DNA of 64,000 nucleotides. Origin: Triticum aestivum (Eukaryota; Streptophyta; Magnoliopsida; Poales; Poaceae). Where the stretch lies: contig NC_057801.1 of NCBI RefSeq assembly GCF_018294505.1, positions 195,436,139 through 195,500,138 on the forward strand. Direction: 5' to 3'. Below are positions 11,011 to 23,400 of the stretch, piece by piece. Under the pieces are notes generated by a model, which saw only the letters and a program-made list of their open reading frames with translations, made no database searches and had not been told where the DNA came from. The translations under genes and the position numbers were made by a program. Position 1 is the first letter of the stretch. Every line of letters begins with the position of its first letter.

Positions 11011-11212
11011 ATAATAGTAGTAGCGCGGGTAGAGCGTCATACTGCTAGTAATTACCAATAGCGCCCTCTACCAAAAGCGCTACCTCTAAGCAGATATAGC
11101 AGTAGCGTGGGCGAACACACGCTACTGATACACTTTAGTTGTAGCGCCGTATCAGTAGCGCGCCACCCCGCGCTACTGCTATACCTAAAACCGGCGCTAC
11201 TGCTAGGCTTCA
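11011..11212. repeat. Right subterminal repeat array of CACTA1
   Basis: Dense copies of TAGCAGTAGCGC / GCGCTACTGCTA variants in both orientations, mirroring 6884-7505. The array stops at gctactgctaggctt and then joins LTR sequence of element H. The terminal bases expected of a CACTA end are absent. Sequence 10590-11010, apart from the fold-back, shows GA/TG-rich non-coding DNA only. Confidence 0.75.
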
Positions 11213-12527
11213 ACCCAAATTTATTGATTCGAAACAAGGGAAGCCAAAGATTTGCAAGTATTAGCAGTTGAGTCATCAATTCAACCACACATGGAGAACT
11301 AAATATGTACAACAAAGTGATTAGTAGCACAGTCATATGATAGTTTGATTGCAGTGGTAAGCGTAGCAATAGCAACAATAATAGTAGCAGCAACGGAAGT
11401 AACTTAGCAAAGATCATTATGTGAAAGACGTAGGCGTTGGATCAGTGATGGATAATTATGTTGGATGGCATTCATCATGTAACAACCATAACCTAGAGCG
11501 GAATAGAACTTGCTCCCGTTCATCAATGTAATGTACGCATGTATTCCGTATATAGTCATACGTGCTTATAATAAAAACTTGCATGATATCTTTTGTCTTA
11601 CCCTCCCATGGCAGCGGGCTCCATAAGGAAATCTAAGGGATATTAAGGCTTCCTTTTAACAGAGAACCAGAACAAAACATTAACACATAGTGAATACATG
11701 AACTCCTCAAACTACGGTAATCACCGGAAAGAATCCCAATTATAGTCACCTTGGGATATGCAGATCATAACACATAATAGGTGCATAGACCTTGAAAAAT
11801 CGGATCATGAACACGAATATATTCATGAAAACATGAAGTGTTTAGATCTGAAATCATGGCTCTCGGGCCCTAATGACAAGCATTAAGCATAGCAAAGTCA
11901 TAGAAACATCAATCTCAGAAGATAGTGGACACTAGGGATCAATCCCTAACAAAACTGACTCGATTACATTATAAAGCTCATCCAAGCCATCACTATACAA
12001 CAAGCCTACAAAGTAATTACTCACTCCCGGTGGTGAGCATCATGAAATTGGTGATGGCGGACGGTTGTTGATGACGAGACGTCGAATCCCCCACTTTGGA
12101 GCCCCAAACGTACTCCAGATCAGCCCTCCCAATGAAAAATAGGAGGTGGCAGTGGCTCCGTATTGTAAAACATGATGATTCCTTCTCTCCCATTTTTTGG
12201 ATGAATAGGTACTTATGGAGTTGGAGTTACGGTTGCCAGAGCTGCCAGGGGCCCACAAGCCTGCCAGGCGCTCCCCCTGGGCTTGTTGGCGCCCTGGTGT
12301 CCCCCTCTGGTATTTCTCTTTGCTGATATTTTTTATATATTCTAAAATACTCTCCAGAAATTTTCAGCCAATTTCAAGAACTTTTATTTCTGCACAAAAA
12401 CAACATCGTGGCAATTATATTGAAAACAACGTCAGTCCAGGTTAGTTCCATAAAAATCATGCAAATTAGAGTCCAAAATAAGAGCAAAAGTGTTTGGAAA
12501 AGGAGATACCTTTGGGACGTATCACTG

Positions 12528-15074
12528 GTCAAGGTGTTTGGACATTGATACTTGAGACAACCCACTGTCGCAAACACCGAAAGGCTCTTGGCAATGTTCG
12601 GAGCAAGAAGGTGGCCAGGTTTGCTCGGATCTCTTGATTACATGCACCAAAGATGGAAGAACTACCCAAAAACTCTATAAGGGCAATATCAGGGCCATGT
12701 TAAGAAGCCCGCCATCATTCTTTAAGCAGTTGACCTATAGATTTGTCACACTTTCTTGGCATGCCCGGGTCTCACAACAACATCAATTTGATGCAGTTGC
12801 ATCTGTTGTTTGCTAGGTTGGCTCAAGGGCAACATCCTCCTTGCAACTATACTATCAATGGGCATCGGTACAACATGGGCTATGTTGGAAATATGCCCTA
12901 GAGGAAATAATATTGTATTATTATATTTCCATTTTCGTAATTAGGAGTTTATATTTCATGCTATAATTGTTGTGATACTGGAATATGTGATTCAGTGAAA
13001 AATTCATGTGCATGTGTGAAATGATAAATGGTGAGTCTAGGTTCCTGGTCATGCGTCTAAGATTGGCTCAAGTGTTACTAGTGATAATGTTTTCCAGATC
13101 TCAGTATTTCGTTAAGTGTAATGATAGTCCTGGTACAACATTGAGAGTATGAAGTTAGAAGAACGATCATATTGAATCGACCCAATCTTGTTTGTTATGC
13201 TTTGAGATAATATCTTATGAAATCAATTATTATAACACGAAGTGTTAGCATGTGTTTTAGTTTCTTATACCATGAGAGCATCTTAGTCACTTCCTATCGT
13301 ACGATGGACTTTGGGGTTGCTCAAATGTCAACTATAACTAGGTGATCATAACGACAACTTACGGGTTCATCGGAAAGTTTGACAATGGACTGGATAGCGT
13401 GAGAGTGGGATTTACTCCTCCTTCAACAGAGATATATTCTTAGGGCCCTCTCAGTGTAATGAAATCCATCATCGTATGGCCAGACACAGGTGACTACATC
13501 ACGGGGATGCCAGAACACATCAACGAGAAAGAAGAACAATACCGGCAACGAGATCAACGATATAGTGAGCATGTATATGACTTAGGAGGATAATGATGCA
13601 CCCGGGGTATTGTAAATTATCGTGAAGCAAAGGTAACATCACATGATAACCAAAGATTAACTCAAATGTCATTCGTGTAATCATAGGGATCGATATGGAC
13701 GTCCACGGTTCCGCTATCGAACATTGAACGAAGGGGTTTCGTTCATGTCTATGATCTACCGAACCTACGGGGTCACAAGCTTAAGGGAATCATGATATGT
13801 TGAGTGTTAGTAGTACTAGAGTATCAAGGATTGATTTGTGGAATTGTTTCACCTATATTTAAAATAGTTTTGAGAGGAACCGAAAGCGTTTCGGGGTCAC
13901 CGGAAGGGTTTATGAGTTTATCAGGCAATACTGGATATTGCCGATAGTTAATATATATGTGAAAATATTTTTGGTGATGATAAAAAATATATTAAAGGGT
14001 CTAGTAATTATTATAAAGCTTTTATATTAATTTAAATATCAACGGGACTTAAAAGGCCATGAGGAGGAGGACAACTTGGGCCACGAGGGCCCATGTGGGG
14101 AGGCGCCCCCCTTTCCCTCTAGCGGATGACGAATCCTAGTGGGGGAGGAGTCCTTCTTCACCGCCTGTCCGGCGCAAGTGGAGGGGAGTCTTCCACTCCT
14201 CTTGGCAACCCCTCCTCCCCTTTAACTTATATATACATGAGGTGTTGGTCCTTTTCTACACACAAGTTTTGGAGCCTCCTCTAGTTCATCTAGCCCTAGT
14301 TCTAGTTGGTTGACTAATTATAGCTTGGTCTAGTTCCTCTAATCCTCATAGTTAGAAGCCTAGTGTGGTTCTAATCTCCTCCCTCTAATTCTCCGACGAT
14401 GATTAGATCTGGACGGTGAACCGCTTCCAGATCGTGAAGACCGTACGCTTGCAACCAAGTAGAGAGGTTGTGCTTTCCGTCTTCTATTTGAGGGATCATT
14501 CAAGGGTGGTTCACGTGATCGTCATCAATGGTTCGAGGGACTCCAAGGGCGATCTACACCGAGTCGTCTACTTCCGCTGCACTCCAGAGTCGGCAATGAT
14601 CGTTGATCCAAACCCTATATGAATCTTCATATTGTTCCTGGGTGTTAGTAGGGTGAATATTTTGTTTTGTTTTCTACTACGATTCCCCACAGGCTACTAT
14701 CTGGTCGACAATATCGATCCTCCTTGGTCTAGACAATGATTTAGAAAGGATGTGGAGAGGGCATTTGGAGTGCTCCAAACCTTTTTTGCAGTTCTTCATG
14801 GATCTGCTAAACCATAAGATCTGGAGACCTTGTGGAAGGTGATGACATGTTGTGTGATCATGCATAACATGATCATGGAGGATGATGATGAAGATGTTGT
14901 CAGTGGTCTAGATTTCGAGAACATTGGTGAGCCTATCCAATTTCCACATTACAATCCGACCTCATTTGACGAGTTTATTCAAATGCATCAACAAATGCGA
15001 CATCGAGAAACTCATGAGTAGATCATGCAAGATTTGATTAAGCATCTGTGGATTGTTAAAGGGGACAACTAGAA
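12528..15074 (+). pseudogene. PIF/Harbinger transposase (DDE_Tnp_4-like), split by a solo LTR
   Basis: Reading through the solo LTR (12883-14691) restores one frame: YLRQPTVANTERLLAMFGA, then GLLGSLDYMHQRWKNYPK, FLGMPGSHNNIN, GHRYNMGY joined to YLVDNIDPPWS, RKDVERAFGVLQTFF, CVIMHNMIMEDDDED and finally QDLIKHLW near 15050. These are the catalytic blocks of plant Harbinger transposases: first Asp in GSLD, second normally in NDIN, Glu in the DVERAFG block. In this copy the second catalytic Asp is replaced by Asn (NNIN). At least six in-frame stops are present and about 30 residues are missing between PPWS and RKDVE. It is clearly dead. The start lies beyond element H. Confidence 0.8.
12883..14691 (+). 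mobile_element. Solo LTR of a BARE/WIS/Angela-like copia element
   Basis: The 1809-bp sequence starts tgttggaaatatgccctag, the hallmark start of Triticeae Angela/WIS/BARE1 LTRs, and ends gattccccaca. It is flanked by perfect 5-bp duplications GGCTA at 12878-12882 and 14692-14696. There is no internal region, so it is a solo LTR left by recombination. It splits the Harbinger transposase between the two tyrosines of GYY. The small ORF at 14416-14622 lies in the LTR and is not supported as a gene. Confidence 0.9.
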
Positions 15075-15338
15075 CATATGTGTGAGTTGAATTCAAGATT
15101 GAACTATTTTATTTGGACACACAGTTGGATTGTAATACTGAAATTGGAGGTACTATCACATTTGATATTCTTGTTCATCGAAGATTTGATATGCTATTAT
15201 TTTGAGCTCACCGATTTAAAATAACAGAGGCGGACATTTAGGGGACATGTTGGATGACCGGTTTTCGTATCACTATCCGTGGACCAGTCCCCGGACAAAT
15301 ATAGTGTCCATTTTGGGGGCACATTGGAGATGCCCTAA

Positions 15339-15963
15339 ACAAAGAAGATAGTTGATTTATTATGAACAGTAAGTACATACATGGTGAATTAAGATGACTT
15401 TATATATCATGTGGTGGAATCATCCCACCCAGATTCAAGTCTTAGACTTCGTATTGGTACTTGTATTACTTTGGATTTAAGCCAGCCTTTTCAATGATGT
15501 TTGTTTAGTAGAAAATGACATCCCAATCGACTATGAGACGCATGTAGTAACTTCGTTAATATTAGGCTTTGTTGACTCAAGATGTGCTCATAAAGGTAGT
15601 GTGTGTGATCTGTGTTTGTAATCTGTTTTCCTATGAAAACTACTCATAATAAGCCCTGATAATTATTGGAATTGATCTCACAACTAACAAATCGAGATAA
15701 ATAAAGGGAGACAAAGTCTCCTTCCTTCAAGGTCGTGCCTCGACCTGGAGCATATAAAACAACTTTTGGGCTTGGTCCTTGTCCACTTAGCATCATACGT
15801 AAAATAGGATGTAGTACCCATGGGGGTGTCAAACGTGTAGAGCTAAATAGTTAGACTCCTGACCACTTATCCTAAAAGTGTGCTATAGGGGATAAGAAGG
15901 CCACAACCACTACTAGCCACCGCAAGGCTGTGTTGTCAGGCCACCTGGACATGTTGCTAGCTA
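15339..15963. other. Unclassified non-coding DNA
   Basis: About 625 bp between the Harbinger target duplication and a CACTA terminus. I find no convincing ORF, terminal repeat or match to other parts of the window. A 62-aa minus ORF (15832-15644) shows no recognisable domain. It may be the local sequence into which Harbinger inserted, or an unrecognised element. Confidence 0.4.
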
Positions 15964-16226
15964 CACTACAAAAAAACACTTCCGTGATGATACGTGTTTG
16001 TAACAGTAGCTCACGTTTTCTGTCATGCATGTACATCCATGACGATTAATTTATGACAGAATCTAGATAGTCATACCTGTGCTGTCGTAGAAGTGTTCCA
16101 TGACAATACTCAAATTATCATCACGGAAGTGTTCACTTCCATGACGATAAATGACACGTCATGGAAGTGCTTTCGTCAAGGGTAACAGATAGGTGGCATC
16201 CACCATAATGGGTTGCTGTTAAGCTA
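15964..16226. mobile_element. CACTA terminal fragment
   Basis: It begins CACTACAAAAAAACACTTC at 15964, a typical CACTA terminus of a different family from CACTA1 and CACTA2. The subterminal inverted copies cacttccgtgatgat (near 15980) and atcatcacggaagtg (near 16118) are diagnostic repeats of this family. The fragment stops abruptly at about 16226, where Athila-type internal sequence (element E) starts. No second terminus is visible, so it is truncated. Confidence 0.7.
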
Positions 16227-16799
16227 TATGCTTCATGATGCTCTCTTTGTGTTTCAATTCTTATCTTTTATGTGAGCATCATTGAAATCATCATGCCAAG
16301 TTAGAAGGCATTAAAGAAAAAGGCTTGTTGGCGGAGAACCCAACACATACCCCTATTATTTTTGTGTCCACCTGATTAAGCTACTGTAGTAGTCATGTTT
16401 TATAACGTTTGTTTCAATAAAGTGCCATGTAAAGCCTTTGGGATAGTGTGGATGATAGTTGACTTGATTCTGTGCAAAAAAGAAACTTTTTTGCTCAGTC
16501 CAAGAATTTTCAAAGTTCACTTGACACTACTAAGGGAAAGCCTATACACAGGATATTACTAGCAGCGCGTTCTAAAATAAGGCGCTGCTGCAATATAGCA
16601 GTACCGCAATCCGGTAGAACTCACTTCTGAAATAAAAGTGGCAGTAGCGCGCCTCCACTAAGCCATGCTACCGCTATAATTTCCACGACCCTGCCGCGAA
16701 GCTAGTTATAGTAGCAACGCTTTAAATCGAAGTGCGGTACTGCTAGGTAGCTTAGCAGCAGCGCCTTTACCTATGGCGTGCTACTGCTAAAACTAGCTA

Positions 16800-17110
16800 T
16801 CTCCCACCACCGACGCTCTCCCCTATCCGATCCGCACTCACACTCACACTCACTCCATCTCCCCCTCAACTCCCCCGCGCCGGTACTCCCCCGCCGGCCG
16901 CTGTCGCCTACCCCTCTTGCACCGCCGTCACTTCCTCCTACTCGCTGGACTCGATACCGTCCTCCTCCTCCGTCCTTCCTCGCCTCGCCGCCCGCCGGCC
17001 CCTCCTCGCTCCGCCCTTCCTCCTCTGTCCTACTCTCTCCTCCCTCCTCAAGTCGCCCCTCCTTCTCCCTCCTCCCTCCTCCATCCACAACCCCTCCTCC
17101 CTGCTACATT
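16800..17110 (+). other. Pyrimidine-rich leader-like tract in CACTA2
   Basis: Strongly C/T-rich plus-strand tract followed by AT-rich, intron-like DNA (17110-17390) with many tttgatttag repeats and a tttctttag acceptor-like site just before the B3-like gene. The proline/serine-rich and opposite-strand ORFs here reflect composition only. Confidence 0.4.
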
Positions 17111-17604
17111 TTGATTTAGTAGGCTAGTTCATATGCAACATTTTGATTTAGTTCATATTATTTAGTTGATTTAGTAGGCTAGTTGACTTTATTGATTTAG
17201 AACATTTTGATTTAGTTGATTTAGTACACGATTTAGTAGGCTAGTTGATTTAGTTGATTTATATAACATTTTGATTTAGTTTATTTAGTAGGCAAATTGA
17301 TTTAATAGGCTAGTTGATTTAAAGAACAATTTGATTTAACAACTATTTTTCTTTCCTGTGAAGTGGATCGCTAATCCTTTGCTCATATTTCTTTAGGAAA
17401 ATGGCGCCACCACCACCACCACCATGTCGATTGTGCAAGTCAAGGTGATGTCATTTATATCAACCTGGTAGAAGATGGTGAAGATGACGAAGATGATGAA
17501 GATAATGGGACCCACTCGATGAAGATGATGAGGACCCACTTCATGAAGCCATCGTAGCTCAAAGAATAAGGCTGAGCAAGGAGGAGGTGTGCAACCTATG
17601 GGAC

Positions 17605-20399
17605 TGTAGCGACCTGACCTCAAACAGTCAAGTCTCTGTGCCTTAGTGTCATCCCTGGATCAGTAATGCTGACACGCACAGTACTCGAAGGATTTATAAC
17701 AGAGTAGCAATCACACACTTATTACATCGAATGTCTCAAAAGAGAACTTATTACAATAATATGGCTTAAGGCCATCTAATGCGATAACAACGGAAGGCTT
17801 GGAAGATAAAGTGAGTCCATCAACTCGAACGGCATAGCTGAGCTGCACGGCAACGACCTAATGAACCTTACTCCTCATCTGAAAAGTCTGCAACATAATA
17901 CGTTGCAGCCCGAAAATGGGTCAGCACATGGAATATGCTGGCAATATAACACAGTAGAGGAGAAACAGAATAATGCTATCACTACATGCATATATGGCTG
18001 GTGGAAAGCTCTAGGGTTATAGTTTTGTGGAAAGCAATTTTTCCCTACAACAAAGGAATAAATTTTAATTTAACTATCATGGTGGTTGATAAAATATTGA
18101 GAAGGTAAACCCCCTATCAATCCCAAATTAAAATCATTAACAACCCAACAATATTAATTAAGAGTGTTGAGATACAAGTGAATACTCAAGTACTAGATAC
18201 TCAAATTGTCCATAACCGTGGACACGGCTAACCATGATTAGTTTGTACACTCTGCAGAGGTTTGCGCACTTTTACCCAGAAGATTCGATCGCCTCCATTG
18301 GATTTCTCGCACTACATGGCGTTTGAGAAACGGATGACCAAGACACAGTCTTTCAGAAACATTAACTCTCTACTCCGGGTAGACCATACCAAACCTACAA
18401 AACCCACTACCTGCTAATCTACCTCTTTAAGAGCTTCACGTAAGTTACTCAACTATGCTAGAGCCCATATTAGCTTGTGGCTGCACACGGAAGTTTCTAG
18501 CATGAATAATCTCAGTTCCCTTTGAGCCTGGGTGGCGGTCCATAGGAAGATCACACGGATACCCCGGGATTTCCAAAAATAAAACAGACAACACTGGGTT
18601 CCCCAGGTGCCTCAATCCACCCAGATGTGTATTTAAGTTGCCACCTTAAGTAAACCATTGATTAATAATCTCACATCCGTCATGGATACACTCAAACCCA
18701 ATCCACGTCTACGAGCATAGCATGGCAATATAAGCAATGCGTAGAAGTAACTCCCAAAGGTTTGATAATAAACAGGGCAATATGTTCTACCTGAGCAACT
18801 ACTTCCCAACCCAGAAGTTAAAGACATCCAAATCATGCAATGTTTGGGGATTGAACTAATGCAATGAAAACTTGGTATTGAAAGAGTATGATCAATGTGT
18901 TACTTGCCTTGCTGACGATCCGTGAATCCTAGTGACTCGTAGTAACACGCTTCGCACTACGGGAATTCTATCGCAAACAAACAATAACATACATAAGAAA
19001 CTAGCAAAGATGCACAAGTAAAACTCCAAATAAAAGATATTGACCAGAAAGTTCAACTTAAGAACTCCGGTTTGCAAAAAGAATCAAATCAAACGGAGCA
19101 ACAAAACTCAAATGGTGAAAGAAACAAGATCCATTTACTAATCTGAGCTAGGATCAAATTTTACAGTACCAAAACTTTGTTTAAGATGATTAAACATAAG
19201 GCGGGTCTCGAGACGAAACTCTAGGCGTTTGAATCACCTGATTCCGACTAACGAGCGCGAAGAAAAACAGAATCTAAGATCGGATCAGAAATCGTGACTC
19301 AAAAATAATCACGGATAAATCCGATAAAAGAAATCTGACGAACGGACTATCGAACGAGCGTTCGTTATCTGTAACTAACGGAAGAAAACCGTTCGTTTAA
19401 ATGAACGTACGGACGAACATCCGTTAAATAATCGAACCGAGAAAACCAGTGAACCGAAACTAAAAAAACCGATCTAGGGTTTCAAAAAAAAACTGAACGG
19501 TTTTAAAAAAACCGACGGCGACGGTTCATCGCGGTACCTCGACGAGGTGGCTCCGGCGAGGCGGGGTTGGGTGGCGGGGCGGCGGCTCTCGGGGCAGCGG
19601 GGCTTGGCGGAGGCGGGGCGGCAAGCGGCGGCGCTCGGCTGCGGCGGCGGCGAGTGCGGCGACGGCGCTCGGCTCGGGGCGGCGGGGCTGGTGGTGCTAT
19701 CGATTTGGGGCGGGGGTGGCGGCGTATATAAAGGGGGGGCTTGGAGGAGGGGCCTAGGCGGCGGCAAGGAGGACTCCCGGCCGGACTGCTCGTCCAAGAC
19801 GGCGGTAGCTCGGTCTCCGGATGAGAGACGGCGCGCGCGGGGAGGCGGCGGTGGCTGGGCCTGCCTGCTCGGCTGGGCCTTAGGCCCAGTCAGGCGGGGA
19901 AAGTTTTTTTTAATAATTATGCCAACAGAAAATAAATCTTATGAAATAAAGTAAAAACCTAAAAATGCCAAAACAAATTTTCACCGTCTAAATAAAATAT
20001 TTAGAACGGGATGAACATTTTCTTGGCCCTAAAATGAAATTTTGAAAACGTGCATATTTTTCTAATGCAAATAAAATCCAAATAAACTCAAATAAAATAT
20101 AACAAATGATTTTAACATTTTTCCTCCAATATTTCAATTGTTTTGGAGAAGTCATATTATCTCCTCTCGTTTATTTTTATAAGAAATATTTTTTGGAGAG
20201 AAAAATAATTAAAATCAAAAATCCTCGTTTCACTATTTGATTCGAAATCAAATATGAAAAATCGGGAAATCCCCAACTCTCTCCGAGGGTCCTTGAGTTG
20301 CTTAGGATTTCGAGGATTTCGGAATGGAAATGCAATAAAATATGATATGCATGGATGATCTATGTATAACATTCCAAATTGAAAATTTGGGATGTTACA
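17605..20399 (-). repeat. 3' LTR of element C (2795 bp)
   Basis: Minus strand TGTAACATCC... to ...GTCGCTACA. It aligns end to end with 25844-28559. The 79-bp length difference comes mainly from about 25 bp near 18215-18240 and about 47 bp near 20185-20240 that are present here and absent in the other copy. A GC-rich block (19530-19900) with a TATA-like motif near 19725 is shared by both. ORFs within it are not genes. Confidence 0.92.
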
Positions 20400-20412
20400 A
20401 ACCTACCCCCTT
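20400..20412 (-). other. Polypurine tract of element C
   Basis: Minus-strand AAGGGGGTAGGTT lies immediately before the 3' LTR start, the expected place and composition for the plus-strand primer. Confidence 0.7.
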
Positions 20413-20419
20413 AAGATGA

Positions 20420-23400
20420 ATCTCGCCCTCGAGATTCGGGTTGGTCAGAAAATAGGTGCGGGTGGTCCTTGCGAAGATCATCCTCTCATTCCCAGGTGGC
20501 TTCATCCTCGGTATGGTGGCTCCACTGAACTTTACAAAATTTGATAACCTTGCTGCGAGTGACTCGGCTAGCAAACTCAAGAATCTTAACCGGTTTCTCC
20601 TCATACGTCAAATCACTGTCCAGCTGAATTGCCTCTAAGGGTACGGTATCTCTTAACGGTATATCGGCCATCTCAGCATGACACTTCTTCAGCTGTGAGA
20701 CGTGGAACACATCGTGAACTCCTAACAATCCTTCAGGTAATTCCAACTTGTAGGCAACTTCTCCCATCCTTTCCAAAACATGATATGGTCCTACAAACCT
20801 CGGGGCTAATTTTCCCTTAACTCTGAATCGTTTCACCCCTCGCAAGGGTGATACTCGCAGTTATGCTCTATCTCCAATCTCATAGGTAACCTCCTTGCGT
20901 TTCGAGTCTGCATAACTTTTCTGCCTGGACTGAGCTATCTTTAGTCTATCCCGAATCAACTTAACCATCTCCTCAGACTCTTTGATCAAGTCTGGTCCAA
21001 ACAGCTGTCGGTCTCCTAACTCATCCCACATCAAGGGTGTTCTGCATCTACGTCCAGACAAAGCTTCGAACGGTGCCATCTTCAAACTGGCTTGGTAGCT
21101 ATTGTTGTATGAGAATTCACCGTAGGGCAAATTGTCATCCCAACTAGATCCATAGTCTAGCGCACAAGCTCTCAACATATCTTCTAGTATCTGTTTGACT
21201 CTCTCGGTCTGTCCATCTGTCTGCGGGTGGAATGCTGTAATGAACTCCAATCTCGTACCCAAGGTCTGGTGTAACTGATGCCAAAACTTCGATGTAAACT
21301 GCGTCCCTCTATCTGATACGATGCTCCTCGGAACTCCGTGCAAACATACGATCCTAGACATATATATTTTGGCCAACTTTGCACTTGTATAAGTGGTTTT
21401 CACCGGAATAAAATGTGCCACTTTGGTCAGGCAATCCACTACTACCCATATTGAGTCATATCCTGCCTTTGTCCTGGGTAGTCCGGTGATAAAGTCCATG
21501 CCAAGTTTATCCCACTTCCATTCGGGTATCGGCATAGGCTGCAACAGTCCTACTGGCTTCTGATGCTCTGCCTTCACTCGTTGACATACATCACATACGG
21601 CTACATACTCAGCGATATCCTTCTTCATACCAGTCCACTAGAAACGTTCCTTCAAATCCAGATACATCTTGGTGTTTCTGGGGTGTATCGAGTATGGTGA
21701 GTCATGAGCCTCCTGAAGTATTAACTTCCTGATCTCTGGGTTGTTGGGCACATAAACTCGGTCCTCAAACCATAATGTATCATGCTCATCCTCGCGAAAA
21801 CCTTTGGCCTTTCCTTCGCTCATCTTCTCCTTTATTTCCGCAATCTCTTTGTCCTCCTTCTGAGCTTCTTGAATTTTGTTTAACAAGGTCAATTGAACCT
21901 CCATTGTTGCAACGAAACCTCGTGGAACAATTTCCAATCGAAGTTCCATGACATCTTAGGCTAACTCCTTTAGCAATCCCTTACTTTCAAGTATGTTAGC
22001 ATAACTCTTCCGGCTTAAAGCGTCTGCTACAACATTGACCTTCCCTGGATGATAGTGTAGCTTCATATCGTAGTCCTTTAGAAGTTTCAACCATCTTCTC
22101 TGCCTAAGGTTTAGCTCCTTTTGGGTGAAGATATATTTCAAACTCTTATGATCTGTGTACACATCACAACGGTTCCCAATAAGGTAATATCTCCAAGTCT
22201 GTAATGCATGCACTACAGCTGCCAACTCCAAATCATGGTTGTCATAGTTCAACTCGTGGGGCTTCAGTTGTCGTGAAGCATACGAAACAACTTTTCCGTC
22301 TTGCATAAGCACACATCCCAGTCCCAATCGTGAGGCATCGCAATATACTTGAAACTCCTTATGTATATCTGGCAACGTTAGTACTGGGTCTGTAGTCAAA
22401 CGTTTCTTCAACTCCTGGAAACTTGCCTCACAATCTTCTGTCCATATAAACTTATTATCCTTCTTCAACAGTTCAGTCATTGGTTTTGCCAGCTTGGAAA
22501 AATTCTCAATGAATCTCCGATAATATCCCGCGAGTCCAAGGAAACTGCGGATCTCGCCAACTGAAGTGGGTGCCAACCATTCAGTGACCGACTGAACCTT
22601 GCGCGGGTCCACTGCTATACCTTCTCCTGATATAACATGCCCAAGAAATCCAACCTCCTTCAACCAAAATTTGCACTTGCTGAACGTTGCGTATAACTGG
22701 TGTGCCCTGAGTTTGTCGAGAACTAATCGCAAATGCTCCTTGTGCTCCTCATCATTCTTCGAGTATACCATAATATCATCGATAAACACCACAACAAACT
22801 TGTCCAAATACTCCATGAACACTTTGTTCATCATACTCATGAAATAGGCAGGGGCGTTTGTCAGTCCAAACGACATGACCGTATAATCGTATAATCCATA
22901 CCGCGTAGTGAACGTTGTTTTTGGTATATCCTTCTCTCGGATCTTCAACTAATGGTATCCTGATCGCAGATCAATCTTTGAAAACACCTTAGCTCCTTGC
23001 AGCTGATCAAACAGATCATTGATCATCGGTAGTGGATAATTGTTCTTAATGGTTACTTCGTTCAAGGCTCGATAATCAACAACCATCCTTAGGGATTTAT
23101 CCTTCTTCTCCACCAAAAGTATTGGAGCTCCCCAAGGTGATGAACTCCTTCGAATATAACCTTTCTCCAATAACTCCTTGATCTGCTTCTTAATTTCCTC
23201 CAGATCATTTGCGGGCATCCGATAGGGTCTCTTGGATATGGGCCATGTACCTGGCAATAGCTCTATTAGAAACTCAATGTCTCAGTCCGGTGGCATGCCG
23301 GGTAACTCTACTGGGAAAACATCCCGGTAATCCTTTACTATAGGCACTTCCTCCTGCACAACTCCCGTGAGGGCATTCACTTGGGTCCTCCTAGGAACAT

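Larger units (their letters stand above)
6863..11212 (+). mobile_element. CACTA element 1 (right terminus truncated) carrying a B3-like gene
   Basis: The left terminus is CACTACTAAGGAAAACC at 6863, preceded by AGA. The right end has the matching subterminal repeats (11011-11212), but the final CACTACTAGGGAAAA-type bases are missing, so about 15-20 terminal bases and the right target duplication seem deleted. Both ends carry many direct and inverted copies of a GCGCTACTGCTA motif, the typical transposase-binding subterminal array of CACTA elements. No transposase ORF is visible in the 4.35 kb, so it is non-autonomous. Cargo on the plus strand: a pyrimidine-rich leader (7510-7890), a MITE (8054-8157), tandem repeats (8783-9106), a decayed multi-exon gene (9263-10586) and a fold-back (10787-10918). 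Confidence 0.8.
2650..12524 (-). mobile_element. Athila-type gypsy retrotransposon H (partial, RT/integrase missing)
   Basis: On the minus strand the order is: 5' LTR from 12524 (start TGATACGTCCC) to 6816, primer-binding site 6804-6789, gag and protease relics 6746-3931, a non-coding spacer, then the start of an accessory ORF that stops at 2650 where LTR D has inserted. No reverse transcriptase, RNase H or integrase is visible between the protease (about 3931) and the accessory ORF (3260), so those domains appear deleted. CACTA1 sits inside the LTR. On the right H interrupts a Harbinger transposase pseudogene at 12525. The rest of the element lies left of the window. I assign the Athila lineage from the tRNA-Asp-type primer site, gag style and accessory ORF; Sabrina/WHAM-like is my best guess. 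Confidence 0.85.
6816..12524 (-). repeat. 5' LTR of Athila element H, interrupted by CACTA1
   Basis: The LTR begins on the minus strand at 12524 (TGATACGTCCC) and runs to about 11213. It is then interrupted by CACTA1 and resumes at 6862-6816, ending in gtgggttata-CA. The join is supported because intact relatives read from ...tttgggttgaa directly into ...ctcgaaaactgttgcgatcc. LTR sequence alone is about 1.36 kb. The region 11213-12524 contains no gene; its ORFs are LTR noise. Confidence 0.8.
12525..15335 (+). mobile_element. PIF/Harbinger DNA transposon, right part
   Basis: The element holds a decayed PIF/Harbinger transposase (12528-12882 continued at 14692-15074). It ends in an inverted terminal repeat read as ...cattggagatgccc (15322-15335), the reverse of the GGGCATCTCCAATG terminus I know from plant Harbinger elements. 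TAA follows at 15336-15338, the usual three-base target duplication. The left part lies beyond the insertion of H and outside the window. The 3' untranslated part 15075-15335 has no ORF of note. Confidence 0.75.

Noticed and set aside
16771..17119. Overlapping proline/serine-rich ORFs on both strands
   Set aside because: Pyrimidine-rich leader composition in CACTA2, no conserved residues.
19474..19954. GC-rich ORFs of 107-135 aa, also at 1690-2186 and 27688-28119
   Set aside because: They lie in the GC-rich block of LTRs, are open in several frames and are not conserved in frame between the two C LTRs.
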